From: Citreicella sp. C3M06
Lineage (GTDB): Bacteria > Pseudomonadota > Alphaproteobacteria > Rhodobacterales > Rhodobacteraceae
Reading direction: 5' to 3'
Assembly (NCBI RefSeq): GCF_018860705.1
Contig: NZ_JAHKQA010000004.1
Coordinates: 124,001 to 188,000, forward strand
DNA length: 64,000 bases
Below are positions 10,343 to 19,565 of the stretch, one piece after another. The position numbers and the translations under genes were made by a program. The first letter of the stretch is position 1; each line of letters starts with the position of its first letter. The notes under the pieces are model-generated. The model had not been told where the DNA came from. It saw nothing but the letters and a program-made list of their open reading frames with translations, and searched no databases.

Positions 10343-10473
10343 GTGTCCCCGCAGGCTGTCAGGTTTTGTCACCCATGGCGGTTAGAACAGGCTTGCGTCC
10401 TGTCGAATCGTCTTTGTGAATGTATTTTAGAACGAGTGCCGCGGCTCGGCAGGGCGCACTTTTTGAAGGCATG

Positions 10474-10506
10474 AAAAAACCGGCGAGGGGGTCTCGCCGG
10501 TTTTTT
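10474..10506. terminator. bidirectional intrinsic terminator
   Basis: A perfect 14-bp stem (AAAAAACCGGCGAG / CTCGCCGGTTTTTT) around a 5-base loop has A6 on one side and T6 on the other, so it terminates in both directions. It sits between the convergent LysR-type gene and the dehydrogenase gene that ends at 10524. The structure is clear from the bases. Confidence 0.93.
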
Positions 10507-10523
10507 GTCTGTTGGTGGTGGCC

Positions 10524-13085
10524 TCAGCTGCGCGGCTTGAGGTTCTCAGGGTCATAGAGCGGCGCATAGCCGATGCCCGCGACCTCGACCGGGAAGGGCT
10601 CGTCGAAATAGGTCACCTGAAGCATGCGGCCGATTTCGCAATATTCCTGCGGCAAATAGGCGAGCATGATGTTCTTGCCGACGCTGGGGCCATAGGCCTG
10701 GCTTGAGGTGAAAGACCGGCGGCCTTCGCTATCGACCAGCACCTTACCTGTATCGGGGTCCATCACCGGCATGGTGTTGACCGGATAACGCGCAACGCCG
10801 TTGGAATCGGTATTGTCGGTCATCACCAGCGTGCACAGCATCGCGGGCTGCTTGTCGCGGGCGCGATATTCGAGGTGCTTTGCCTTGCCGCGGAAGTCGG
10901 CCTCCTTGACCTTGGGGCGGGCCAGATCGGCTTCGTAGAGGTTGTACTGGGTGTGCAGGTCGGCGTTCTGAAGCCGCAGCGATTTTTCCAGACGGCGCGA
11001 GTTGGCATAGGTTTCCACGCCCATCGCCATGACGCCGGTTTCGCGCAGCGCATCCCAGACGGCGAGGCCGTCGTCGTAGGGCATGTGCAGCTCCCAGCCC
11101 TGCTCGCCGACATAGGAAATCCGGAAGGCGGTGACGGTCTTGCCGGCGATCTCGATCGGCTTGATGGCGGCAAAGGGGAAGTTCTCGATATCCAGCCCGG
11201 CGGGATCGGCCACCACCTTTTTCAGCATGTCGCGGGCGTTGGGCCCCCAGATGCCGATGGTGGTGAACTTTTCGGTCACGTCGGTGATGGTCACGTCAAG
11301 GCCGCGATCCTGCGCGGTGCGCTTCATGTACATCAGATCGCGCGGGCCGGCATCGGCGCCGTTCACCATGCGGATACGATCTCCCATGCGGAACACGGTG
11401 AAATCCGCCCGCACCATGCCGTCATCGTCGAGCATGTGGGTATAGATGCCCTTGCCGATCATGTTGTCGCCGCCAATTTTCGCGGCGCAGAGCCATTCCA
11501 TCAGGGCGACGTGATCGGGGCCTTCGATGTCGGTCATGTGGAAATGCGACAGGTTGATGATGGCGCAGTCGTTGCTCATCTCAAGCTGTTCGGCGTTGGA
11601 GACGCGCCAGAAATGGCGGTTGTCCCATTCGTTTTCGCGCACTGGTACCTGATCGGCGTATTTCTCCAGCAGGTGATCGTTGGCCGCATAGCCATGCGCC
11701 CGCTCCCAGCCGCCCAGCTCCATGAAATGGCCGCCTAGTTCGACTTCGCGCTCGTAGAACGGCGAGCGGCGGATGCCACGGGCATTACCGAAGGGCTCGC
11801 GCGGGTGGACCGGCGGGTTGTAGATTTTCTTTGCGGTCTCTTCGCAGCGGCCCCAGATGAATTCTTCGGTCAGCTGGAAATCCTGAAAGCGGGCGTAATC
11901 GATGCCGTGGTGGTCGATATGGGTGCGCCCGTCGGTCATCCAGTCGACCAGCAGCTTGGCCATGCCGGGCGCGTCCTTGACCCAGATCGCCACGGCGTAC
12001 CACAGGCCGCGCAGCTTGCGGCTTTCGCCCATCGACGGGCCGCCATCGGTGGTGGTCTGCAGCAGGCCGTTGAACGAATGGCTTTCGTTGAAGCCCAGCT
12101 CGGCAAGGATCGGCGTCAGTTCCATCGCCTTTTCAAGCGGTTCGATCACGTCTTCCAGAACGAGATCGCGCATCGACGGCCCAAGCCGCGCCTGGCCCTT
12201 TTCGAGAATGTCGCGCGGGTGCACCAGACGCGGCTCTTTCTCGTAGTAATAGCCCCATTCCATCTGGCCACCCTCGGTGGTGGCAGGATCGCCGGTGTCG
12301 CGCATATAGGCCGAATTGCCCTGATCGCGCAGCAGCGGGCGACCGATTTCCAGACCGGTTCCGGCGAATTCATCATAGGGGCCGAAGAAGGTCAGCGGGT
12401 GATCGACGGGCATCACCGGAAGATCTTCGCCCACCATGTCGGCGATCAGGCGGCCCCAGAGACCGGCGCAGACGATGACATGATCGGCCATGATGGTGCC
12501 GCGATGGGTCTTTACGCCGACCACGCGACCGTTTTCCTGCAGCAGCTCCAGCGCCGGGGTGTTGGCAAAGGCGCGCAGCTTGCCGGCCTTTTCGCCGGCA
12601 TCCACCAGCTTGCCCGCAACGGTCTGCGAGCGCGGCACCACGAGGCCGGCGTCCGGGTCCCACATGGCGCCCTGGATCTGGTCTTCTTCCAGCAGCGGGA
12701 ATTTCTCTTTGGCCTCGGCGGCAGAGATCATCTTGACGCGGGTGCCGAAGGCGCGCCCGGAATCGCAGCGGCGACGCAGTTCCTGCATGCGCTCGTCATC
12801 GCCGGTGCGGGCGACTTCAAGCCCGCCGATGCGGCTGTAATGGCCCAGTTTCTCGTAGAAATCGACGGAATACATCGAGGTCCACGTGCTCAGCTGATCA
12901 TGGGCGGTGACGTAGCAGAAATCCGACGCGTGGCCGGTCGAGCCGATGTCGGTCGGGATGGCCGACTTGTCGATGCCGACGATGTCGTCCCAGCCGCGTT
13001 CGATGAGATGATGCGCAACCGAGGCGCCGACGATGCCGCCAAGGCCGACAATAACGACGCGGGCGCGGTCCGGGAATGCTGACAT
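10524..13085 (-). CDS. dimethylglycine/sarcosine dehydrogenase-type FAD and folate protein
   Basis: This 853-residue protein combines an N-terminal DAO-type FAD domain (RVVIVGLGGIVGASVAHHL) with a C-terminal GcvT/aminomethyltransferase-like folate domain (from about residue 430 to the end). This is the two-part plan of mitochondrial dimethylglycine and sarcosine dehydrogenases. The GSTGHASDF segment occupies the place where family members attach FAD covalently to His. The enzyme would demethylate dimethylglycine (or sarcosine) and pass the one-carbon unit to tetrahydrofolate. In this cluster sarcosine is already covered by SoxBDAG, so dimethylglycine is the better substrate guess. It is divergent from the GlxA-type regulator. 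The frame is open 46 codons further upstream, but the MSAFPDRARV start is the natural one. Confidence 0.82.
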   Translation of the reverse strand: MSAFPDRARVVIVGLGGIVGASVAHHLIERGWDDIVGIDKSAIPTDIGSTGHASDFCYVTAHDQLSTWTSMYSVDFYEKLGHYSRIGGLEVARTGDDERMQELRRRCDSGRAFGTRVKMISAAEAKEKFPLLEEDQIQGAMWDPDAGLVVPRSQTVAGKLVDAGEKAGKLRAFANTPALELLQENGRVVGVKTHRGTIMADHVIVCAGLWGRLIADMVGEDLPVMPVDHPLTFFGPYDEFAGTGLEIGRPLLRDQGNSAYMRDTGDPATTEGGQMEWGYYYEKEPRLVHPRDILEKGQARLGPSMRDLVLEDVIEPLEKAMELTPILAELGFNESHSFNGLLQTTTDGGPSMGESRKLRGLWYAVAIWVKDAPGMAKLLVDWMTDGRTHIDHHGIDYARFQDFQLTEEFIWGRCEETAKKIYNPPVHPREPFGNARGIRRSPFYEREVELGGHFMELGGWERAHGYAANDHLLEKYADQVPVRENEWDNRHFWRVSNAEQLEMSNDCAIINLSHFHMTDIEGPDHVALMEWLCAAKIGGDNMIGKGIYTHMLDDDGMVRADFTVFRMGDRIRMVNGADAGPRDLMYMKRTAQDRGLDVTITDVTEKFTTIGIWGPNARDMLKKVVADPAGLDIENFPFAAIKPIEIAGKTVTAFRISYVGEQGWELHMPYDDGLAVWDALRETGVMAMGVETYANSRRLEKSLRLQNADLHTQYNLYEADLARPKVKEADFRGKAKHLEYRARDKQPAMLCTLVMTDNTDSNGVARYPVNTMPVMDPDTGKVLVDSEGRRSFTSSQAYGPSVGKNIMLAYLPQEYCEIGRMLQVTYFDEPFPVEVAGIGYAPLYDPENLKPRS

Positions 13086-13151
13086 GGGCGTGGTCCGTTC
13101 AAGCAAAAGATCTGGGAGTCCGCCGTGTTCCCCGCCGCATCGCGCCCTGCA

Positions 13152-13167
13152 ATGCCTGCTCTGGCAT
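13152..13167. promoter_or_regulatory. inverted repeat ATGCC-N6-GGCAT, possible operator
   Basis: This 5-bp perfect inverted repeat lies in the divergent promoter region, flanked symmetrically by TGCAA (13148-13152) and TTGCA (13171-13175). The region separates the DMGDH-type gene and the GbdR-like regulator, so it could bind that regulator. The pattern is short and the claim is tentative. Confidence 0.3.
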
Positions 13168-13246
13168 CGGTTGCATCGAAAACGACAGGCACCCGGCTGT
13201 TCTGATCTTGATGTTTGCCCCAAACCCTGTGCTGAAAAGAGGACAA

Positions 13247-13275
13247 TTGCGGCAGGGCTGCAATAGGGTTACGAC
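13247..13275 (+). promoter_or_regulatory. candidate promoter for the GlxA/GbdR-like regulator
   Basis: TTGCGG (13247-13252) and TACGAC (13270-13275) are 17 bases apart and end 34 bases before the chosen start of the regulator. The boxes are only moderate matches. Confidence 0.25.
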
Positions 13276-13309
13276 AGGCCCTCAGGTTTCTCCGACAAAG
13301 GCTACAGGC

Positions 13310-14329
13310 ATGGAGACGCGGCACGCTTCGCCCCGCACCGGAAGGATGAATGCGCCCGATATGGCACGGCTTCGGGTGGGCTTCATTCTGGCGCGCCGCT
13401 TCACGCTTTGCGCCTTTGCCAATTTTGTCGATGTGCTGCGGCTAGCGGCGGATGAGGGCGACCGCTCGCGCCCGATCCTGTGCAACTGGTCGGTGCTGTC
13501 CGATACCATGGACCCGGTGACATCGTCCTGCGGCGTGCCGGTGCAACCCAAGGAAAGGCTCGGCGATCCGTCGCGCTTCGATTACATCGTGGTGGTCGGC
13601 GGGCTGATGGACGAGATGCCCAGCCTCGGCCCGGTGATGACGAAATTCCTGCATGATGCCGATGCCCGGGGCGTGGCGCTGATCGGGGTCTGTTCGGGGG
13701 CGTTCCTGCTGCAACAGGCCGGGCTGATGGAGGGCTACCGCTGCTGCGTCAGCTGGTTCCACAATGCTGATTTTCTTGCGCAATTTGATGGGCTAGAGCC
13801 GGTGACCGACCAGATATTCGTGGTCGATCGCGACCGGCTGACCTGTTCGGGCGGGGCGTCTTCGGCGCATCTGGCGGCGTGGCTGGTCGACAAGCATGTT
13901 GGCCGGGCGGCAGCATCCAAAAGCCTGCGCATCATGATCATCGACGATGCCTATGCCGCCGAAAAGCCCCAGCCGGGGGTGACGCTGGATTTCCGCACCC
14001 GCGATCCCATCGTGTTGCGCGCGCTGCTGGTGATGCAGCAACATCTCGACACGCCGCCCACCGTGGCCGAGATTGCCCGCCGCGCCGGTCTGTCCAAGCG
14101 TCGGCTCGAACGGCATTTCCGCGCCGAACTGGATCTGTCGCCGCAGGCCGCCTTTCTGGAAATCCGGCTCAGTCAGGCGCATCACCTTGTGACCCATACC
14201 GACAAGTCGGTGCTTCAGGTGGCGATGGATTGCGGATTTTGCGATTCGTCGCACCTGTCCCGCGCCTTCCGCAAACGCTTTGGCCTGACGCCGCTTGCGC
14301 TGCGCCGCGGCGAGGCTTTGGACGCCTGA
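13310..14329 (+). CDS. GlxA-family AraC-type regulator (GbdR-like)
   Basis: This 339-residue protein has a DJ-1/PfpI-like amidase-fold N-terminal domain (FILARRFTLCAFANFVDVLR; GVCSGAFLLQQAGLM with the nucleophile-elbow Cys) and a C-terminal AraC double helix-turn-helix (PTVAEIARRAGLSKRRLERHF; VAMDCGFCDSSHLSRAFRKR). GbdR of Pseudomonas has exactly this plan, senses glycine betaine and dimethylglycine, and activates gbcA, gbcB, dgc, sox and purU genes, the same set found here. The regulator sits between the DMGDH-type gene (divergent) and soxBDAG (same strand). The ATG at 13310 has AAAGG 8 bases upstream; ATG 13346 has its GGAAGG too close. Ligand and targets are inferred from the family. Confidence 0.85.
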   Translation: METRHASPRTGRMNAPDMARLRVGFILARRFTLCAFANFVDVLRLAADEGDRSRPILCNWSVLSDTMDPVTSSCGVPVQPKERLGDPSRFDYIVVVGGLMDEMPSLGPVMTKFLHDADARGVALIGVCSGAFLLQQAGLMEGYRCCVSWFHNADFLAQFDGLEPVTDQIFVVDRDRLTCSGGASSAHLAAWLVDKHVGRAAASKSLRIMIIDDAYAAEKPQPGVTLDFRTRDPIVLRALLVMQQHLDTPPTVAEIARRAGLSKRRLERHFRAELDLSPQAAFLEIRLSQAHHLVTHTDKSVLQVAMDCGFCDSSHLSRAFRKRFGLTPLALRRGEALDA

Positions 14330-14422
14330 CGCAATTATCCCATAGAACTGACGCGGATCTTCACGCCGCGGCGGGGGCCTGTCGTTACGCAACTGACATC
14401 TTCTCCCAGCCGGGGTGCTGTC

Positions 14423-15676
14423 ATGACGCGCTTTTCCGCCTTCTCCCTTTTCAAGAACGCCCTGTCGGGCCACAAGCACTGGCCCGCGCAATGGCCTGAA
14501 AGCCAGCCGAAGGCCGAATACGATGTGATCATCGTCGGCGCCGGTGGGCATGGGCTTGGCGCGGCCTATTACCTTGCAACCCAGCATGGCATCACCAATA
14601 TCGCGGTGATCGACAAGGGCTGGCTGGGCGGCGGCAACACCGGGCGCAACACCACGATCATCCGCTCGAACTACCTCTATGATGAAAGCGCGCGGCTGTT
14701 CGATCATTCGGTCGATCTGTGGCAGGGGCTCAGCCAAGAGCTGAACTACAACGTCATGTATTCCAACCGGGGCTGCCTGATGCTGGCCCACACGGTGCAT
14801 GACGTGCAAAGCTTCAAGCGGCACATCCACGCCAACCGGCTGAACGGCGTCGACAACCGCTGGCTTTCCCCCGAGGAATGCAAGGAATACTGCCCGCCGA
14901 TCAACATCGCCAAGGATGCGCGCTATCCGGTGATGGGCGGCGCGCTGCAGGAACGCGCGGGCACGGCGCGCCACGATGCGGTGGCCTGGGGCTATGCGCG
15001 GGGCGCGGCGGCGCGGGGCGTCGATATCATCCAGAACTGCGCGGTTCAGGCGATCCGGCGCGGGCCAGACGGCGCGGTGATCGGGGTCGACACCGACAAG
15101 GGCTTCATCAAGGCCAAGAAGATCGGCGTCTCGGCATCGGGGCACAACAGCATGGTCATGGCGACGGCGGGCGTGCGCCTGCCGCTGGAATCCATGCCGC
15201 TTCAGGCGCTGGTATCCGAGCCAGTCAAGCCGATCTTTCCCTGCGTGGTGATGTCGAACGCGGTTCATGCCTATTGCAGCCAGTCCGACAAGGGCGAACT
15301 GGTGATCGGCTCTGGCACCGACCAGTATGTCAGCTATTCGCAGCGCGGCGGCCTGCCGCTGATCGAGCACACCATCGCGGCAATTTCCGAGGTATTCCCG
15401 ATCTTCAACCGGATGCGGATGCTGCGCAAATGGGGCGGGATCACCGACAACACACCGGACCGCTCGCCGATCATCGGCAAGACTCCGGTGCCCAACCTCT
15501 ATGTCAACTGCGGCTGGGGCACCGGCGGGTTCAAGGCCACGCCAGGCTCGGCGCATGTCTTTGCGCACACCATCGCCAAGGACGAGCCGCACCCGATCAA
15601 CGCCCCCTTCACGCTCGACCGGTTCCGCACCGGGCGTCTCATCGACGAAGCCGCCGCGGCAGCGGTCGCGCACTGA
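14423..15676 (+). CDS. soxB: sarcosine oxidase subunit beta
   Basis: This 417-residue DAO-family flavoprotein has the dinucleotide motif DVIIVGAGGHGLGAAYYLA close to the N-terminus and a C-terminal FAD-binding segment (NCGWGTGGFKATPGSA). It is the catalytic beta subunit of heterotetrameric sarcosine oxidase, which converts sarcosine to glycine, transferring the methyl carbon to tetrahydrofolate as the 5,10-methylene form and yielding hydrogen peroxide. Length and the N-terminal NALSGHKHWPAQWP stretch are typical. It starts a five-gene run soxB-soxD-soxA-soxG-purU with overlaps or small gaps, about 93 bp after the GbdR-like regulator. GGGGTG lies 6 bases before the ATG. Confidence 0.95.
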   Translation: MTRFSAFSLFKNALSGHKHWPAQWPESQPKAEYDVIIVGAGGHGLGAAYYLATQHGITNIAVIDKGWLGGGNTGRNTTIIRSNYLYDESARLFDHSVDLWQGLSQELNYNVMYSNRGCLMLAHTVHDVQSFKRHIHANRLNGVDNRWLSPEECKEYCPPINIAKDARYPVMGGALQERAGTARHDAVAWGYARGAAARGVDIIQNCAVQAIRRGPDGAVIGVDTDKGFIKAKKIGVSASGHNSMVMATAGVRLPLESMPLQALVSEPVKPIFPCVVMSNAVHAYCSQSDKGELVIGSGTDQYVSYSQRGGLPLIEHTIAAISEVFPIFNRMRMLRKWGGITDNTPDRSPIIGKTPVPNLYVNCGWGTGGFKATPGSAHVFAHTIAKDEPHPINAPFTLDRFRTGRLIDEAAAAAVAH

Positions 15677-15686
15677 GGTCTCAAAC

Positions 15687-16001
15687 ATGCTTCTGATCCA
15701 TTGCCCTTACTGCAACGAAACCCTGCCCGAACTGGAATTCGCCTACGCTGGCGAGGCGCATATTGCCCGCCCGCAGAACCCTTCGGAGGTCAGCGACGAA
15801 GACTGGGCGGAATTCCTGTTCATGCGCGCCAACGTCAAGGGCCTGCATTATGAACGCTGGCGGCACCTGCACGGCTGCGGGCGGTTCTTCAACGCGGTGC
15901 GCGACACCGTGTCCGACAAGTTCGTGACAACCTATCCGGCAGGCGCCCCGCGCCCGGCGCTGGACAGCCTTCTTGAAACCTCGGCGGAGGGCGGCAAATG
16001 A
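15687..16001 (+). CDS. soxD: sarcosine oxidase subunit delta
   Basis: This 104-residue protein has a zinc-ribbon-like start (LIHCPYCNETLPELEF) and a later HLHGCGRFFNAVRDT segment that supplies the His and Cys ligands; both are hallmarks of SoxD. The subunit binds zinc and helps hold the alpha and beta subunits together. GAGG lies 8 bases upstream of the ATG, and the gene starts 10 bp after soxB. Its stop codon overlaps the ATG of soxA by four bases, which supports translational coupling. Confidence 0.95.
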   Translation: MLLIHCPYCNETLPELEFAYAGEAHIARPQNPSEVSDEDWAEFLFMRANVKGLHYERWRHLHGCGRFFNAVRDTVSDKFVTTYPAGAPRPALDSLLETSAEGGK

Positions 16002-19000
16002 GCCACTATCGCGTTCCCGGCAAGGGCCGGGTCGATCTTTCGCGCCCGGTCAGCTTCACCTTCGAAGGCCGGGCCTATACCGGCGGGCGCGGCGATACCG
16101 TTGCCTCGGCGCTGCTGGCGCATGGCGTGCACCTGATGGGGCGCTCGTTCAAATATCACCGCCCGCGCGGCGCCGTGGCCGCTGGCAGCGAAGAGCCCAA
16201 CGCGCTGATCGGCACCCGCCGCGGGCCGGGCCGGTTCGAGCCGAACACCCGTGCCACGGTGCAGGAGATCTATGAAGGCCTTCAGACCAACGCGCAGAAC
16301 AAGTACCCAAGCCTGAAATTCGACATCGGCGCGGTGAATGATGCCGCCTACATGCTGTTTTCGGCGGGCTTCTATTACAAGACCTTCATGTGGCCGCGCA
16401 GCTTCTGGGACAAGGTGTACGAGCCGTTCATCCGCGCCGCCGCTGGCCTTGGCGTCAGCCCGACCGAGGAAGACCCCGATCTTTACGCTTCGCGCAACCT
16501 GCATGTCGATGTGCTGGTGGTGGGGGCGGGCCCGTCTGGCATCGCAGCGGCCAAGGCGGCCTGCGCCGAGGGGCTCAGCGTTGTGCTGGTCGACGAGAAC
16601 GCCGAAATCGGCGGCACGCTGCTGTCCGAACCGCAGGCGGTGATCGACGGCGCGCCCGCATGGGACTGGATCGCCACCGAACTGGCGGCGCTGAAGGCGG
16701 CTGGCGTCAAGGTCATGACCCGCACCACGGCGATTGCCTATTACCATCAGAACATGATCGGCCTGTGTGAAAAGCTGACCGACCATCTGGCGCAACTGCC
16801 CGATGACACCCCGCGCGAGCGGCTGTGGCGGGTGCGCGCCGGGCAGGTGGTTCTGGCGCAGGGCGCGCTGGAAAAGCCGCTGGTGTTCCATGGCAACGAT
16901 CGCCCCGGCGTGATGCTGGCCGGGGCGGCGCAGACCTATCTCAACCGCTACGGGGTGCTTGTCGGCAAGCGCCCCGTGGTGATCACCAGCCATGACAGCG
17001 CGTGGTTTGCGGCCTTCGATCTGGCCGATGCCGGGGCCAAGGTGCAAGCCATCGTCGATCTGCGCGAAGGCGTCCCGGAAACCCTGCTGGCGCAGGCGCG
17101 GGCGCGTGGTATCCCGGTCAAGCTGTCGCATACCGCGACGGCGACCAAGGGCCGCCTGCGGGTGAAATCGCTGCGGGTGAACCCGGTTTCCGGCGGCAGT
17201 GTCGAAGCCGGAGAGGAGATCTCCTGCGATGCGGTGCTGATGTCGGGCGGCTGGACACCGTCGCTGCACCTGTTCTCGCACACCAAGGGCAAGCTGGCAT
17301 GGGACGAAGACCGCACCACCTTCCTGCCCGACGAAACGCCCGAAGACTGCGTCATCGCGGGCGCAAGCCGCGGGCTTTGGGGCATCGAGGCGGCGCTGAA
17401 CGACGGCGCTGAAAAGGGCCGCGCGGCGGCGGCGGCGCTGGGCAAGGCCGGGGCGGCAAACGTCTATGGCGTTGCGCAGGACCGCACCGGCACCGGCATC
17501 TCGATGAAGGAACTGCCGACCGATCTGTCTGCCGGCAAGGCCAAGGCCTTTGTCGATTTCCAGAACGACGTGACCGCCAAGGATCTGCGGCTTGCGGTGC
17601 GCGAAGGTATGCGCTCGATCGAGCACGTCAAGCGCTACACCACCAACGGCATGGCGACCGATCAGGGCAAGATGTCCAACATCAACGGGCTGAACATCGC
17701 GTCCGACGCGCTGGGCCGCAAGCAGCCGCAGGTCGGCCTGACCACCTTCCGCCCGCCCTACACGCCAACCACCTTCGGCGCATTTGCGGGCTATCATCGT
17801 GGCCATCATTTCGAGGTCACCCGCAAGACCCAGATCGACGCTTGGGCGCAAGAGCACGGCGCGGCGTTCGAACCGGTCGCGCAGTGGCGCCGGGCGTGGT
17901 ATTTCCCGCAATCCGGCGAAAGCATGGATGATGCGGTGCGCCGCGAATGCGCCGCCACCCGCGCCTCGGTCGGCATCTTCGATGCCTCGACGCTGGGCAA
18001 GATCGAGGTCGTCGGCCCCGATGCGGTGGAATTCATGAACCGCATGTACACCAACCCATGGACCAAGCTGGGCGTCGGGCGTTGCCGCTATGGCCTGCTG
18101 TGCGGCGACGATGGCTTCATCCGCGACGATGGTGTCATCGGGCGTATGGGGCAGGACAAATTCCACGTCACCACCACCACCGGCGGTGCGGCGCGGGTGC
18201 TGAACATGATGGAGGATTACCTTCAGACCGAATGGCCCGACCTCAATGTCTGGTTGACCTCGACCACCGAGGAATGGTCGACCATCGCGCTCAACGGTCC
18301 GATGGCGGCAAAGCTGCTGCAACCGCTGACCGATGTGACCCTGACCGAAGAGGCGTTCCCGCATATGTCCTGCGTGGAATGCACCGTTGCGGGGATGCCG
18401 GCGCGGCTGTTCCGCGTCAGCTTTACCGGCGAGATCGGGTTCGAGGTCAACGTGCCCGCGCCGATGGGCCGCAAGCTGTGGGAAACGCTGTGGGAGGCCG
18501 GGCAACCCTATGGCATCACCCCCTATGGCACGGAAACCATGCACGTACTTCGGGCCGAAAAGGGCTATATCATCGTCGGTCAGGACACCGACGGCACGGT
18601 TACGCCCTATGATGCGGGCATGGGTTGGGCCGTGGGCAAATCCAAGCCCGATTTTGTCGGCAAGCGCGGCCTTGCGCGGCCCGATCTGGTGGCAGAGGGG
18701 CGCAAGCAACTGGTTGGCCTGCTGACCGAGGATGGCTCCAAGCTCGAAGAGGGGGCGCAGATCGTCTTTGACGCGGCCCAGCCGGTTCCGATGACCATGG
18801 TGGGGCATGTGACCTCGTCTTACGACGTGGGCACCACCGGCCATCCCATCGCGCTGGCGCTGGTTGCGGGCGGGCACGGGCGCATGGGCCAAACCGTCTA
18901 TATCCCGATGCCGGACCGCACCATCGCCGCCAAAATCACCTCGACCGTCTTTGCCGACCCGGAAAACAGCCGCCTGAAGATCCCCGCCGATCAAGGAGTT

Positions 19001-19009
19001 GCCGCATGA
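15998..19009 (+). CDS. soxA: sarcosine oxidase subunit alpha
   Basis: This 1003-residue protein has three visible parts. A 2Fe-2S-ferredoxin-like fold comes first (YTGGRGDTVASALLAHGV; GRSFKYHRPRG). A pyridine-nucleotide-binding domain follows (VLVVGAGPSGIAAAKAA near residue 170). The C-terminal ~400 residues are a GcvT-like folate domain starting around residue 620. This is the full-length alpha subunit of the heterotetrameric enzyme, binding NAD and tetrahydrofolate. It overlaps soxD at its start and soxG at its end, each by four bases (ATGA). A minus-strand open frame of over 1000 codons covers the same bases but has no protein-family character. Confidence 0.95.
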   Translation: MSHYRVPGKGRVDLSRPVSFTFEGRAYTGGRGDTVASALLAHGVHLMGRSFKYHRPRGAVAAGSEEPNALIGTRRGPGRFEPNTRATVQEIYEGLQTNAQNKYPSLKFDIGAVNDAAYMLFSAGFYYKTFMWPRSFWDKVYEPFIRAAAGLGVSPTEEDPDLYASRNLHVDVLVVGAGPSGIAAAKAACAEGLSVVLVDENAEIGGTLLSEPQAVIDGAPAWDWIATELAALKAAGVKVMTRTTAIAYYHQNMIGLCEKLTDHLAQLPDDTPRERLWRVRAGQVVLAQGALEKPLVFHGNDRPGVMLAGAAQTYLNRYGVLVGKRPVVITSHDSAWFAAFDLADAGAKVQAIVDLREGVPETLLAQARARGIPVKLSHTATATKGRLRVKSLRVNPVSGGSVEAGEEISCDAVLMSGGWTPSLHLFSHTKGKLAWDEDRTTFLPDETPEDCVIAGASRGLWGIEAALNDGAEKGRAAAAALGKAGAANVYGVAQDRTGTGISMKELPTDLSAGKAKAFVDFQNDVTAKDLRLAVREGMRSIEHVKRYTTNGMATDQGKMSNINGLNIASDALGRKQPQVGLTTFRPPYTPTTFGAFAGYHRGHHFEVTRKTQIDAWAQEHGAAFEPVAQWRRAWYFPQSGESMDDAVRRECAATRASVGIFDASTLGKIEVVGPDAVEFMNRMYTNPWTKLGVGRCRYGLLCGDDGFIRDDGVIGRMGQDKFHVTTTTGGAARVLNMMEDYLQTEWPDLNVWLTSTTEEWSTIALNGPMAAKLLQPLTDVTLTEEAFPHMSCVECTVAGMPARLFRVSFTGEIGFEVNVPAPMGRKLWETLWEAGQPYGITPYGTETMHVLRAEKGYIIVGQDTDGTVTPYDAGMGWAVGKSKPDFVGKRGLARPDLVAEGRKQLVGLLTEDGSKLEEGAQIVFDAAQPVPMTMVGHVTSSYDVGTTGHPIALALVAGGHGRMGQTVYIPMPDRTIAAKITSTVFADPENSRLKIPADQGVAA

Positions 19010-19554
19010 ATGCCCTGACGTCCCAATCCGACTTTCTGGCCGAGACCGCCGCTGTGCGGATCGCGATGGCTGCGCCGCGCAGCCGCTTTTCGCTGCGTCT
19101 GCGGGAAAATCTTGCGCCGTTCGAGGCGGCGCTGGGGCTGTCCCTGGGCGGCCCGCTGGGCAGTCGCGCCAGCGCCGGGGAGCGCGAGACGCTGCGCCTT
19201 GGCCCTGATGAGTGGATGCTGCACACGTCGTTGGCGGATGCCGGGGCGGTCGAGGCCGCGCTGTCTGCGCTTTATGCCACGCAGCCGCACAGTCTGGTGA
19301 ATGTCTCGGCGCGCGAGGTCAGCTTCGTGATCGACGGGCCGCGCGCTGCCGAGTTGCTGACCCTTGGCTGCCCGCGCGATATTGCCAAGATCGCGCCCGG
19401 ATCGGGCCGACGCACGGTGTTCGACGGGGTGACGGTGATCCTGTGGCGCGATGCCCCGGACGCGTTCCGCATCGATTGCTGGAACAGCTTTGCACCGCAT
19501 ATCCTCGACCTGCTCAAGACCGGCGCGCGAGAACTCGCCGCCGAAGCGCCCTGA
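19006..19554 (+). CDS. soxG: sarcosine oxidase subunit gamma
   Basis: This 182-residue protein of the SoxG family resembles a small folate-domain fragment. Recognisable segments are LRLGPDEWMLHT, the HSLVNVSAREVSFVIDGPRA stretch and LLTLGCPRDI. It is the smallest but one subunit of the tetramer and contacts the alpha subunit's folate domain. It overlaps soxA by four bases, and purU follows 11 bp downstream. Length is close to the family norm. Confidence 0.93.
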   Translation: MNALTSQSDFLAETAAVRIAMAAPRSRFSLRLRENLAPFEAALGLSLGGPLGSRASAGERETLRLGPDEWMLHTSLADAGAVEAALSALYATQPHSLVNVSAREVSFVIDGPRAAELLTLGCPRDIAKIAPGSGRRTVFDGVTVILWRDAPDAFRIDCWNSFAPHILDLLKTGARELAAEAP

Positions 19555-19565
19555 AAGGCACGCGT

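Noticed and set aside
15932-18994. A minus-strand open frame of about 1020 codons over soxA
   Set aside because: It lies opposite a strong, well-recognised gene in DNA with high third-position GC, and its translation has no family motif. It is a shadow of soxA.
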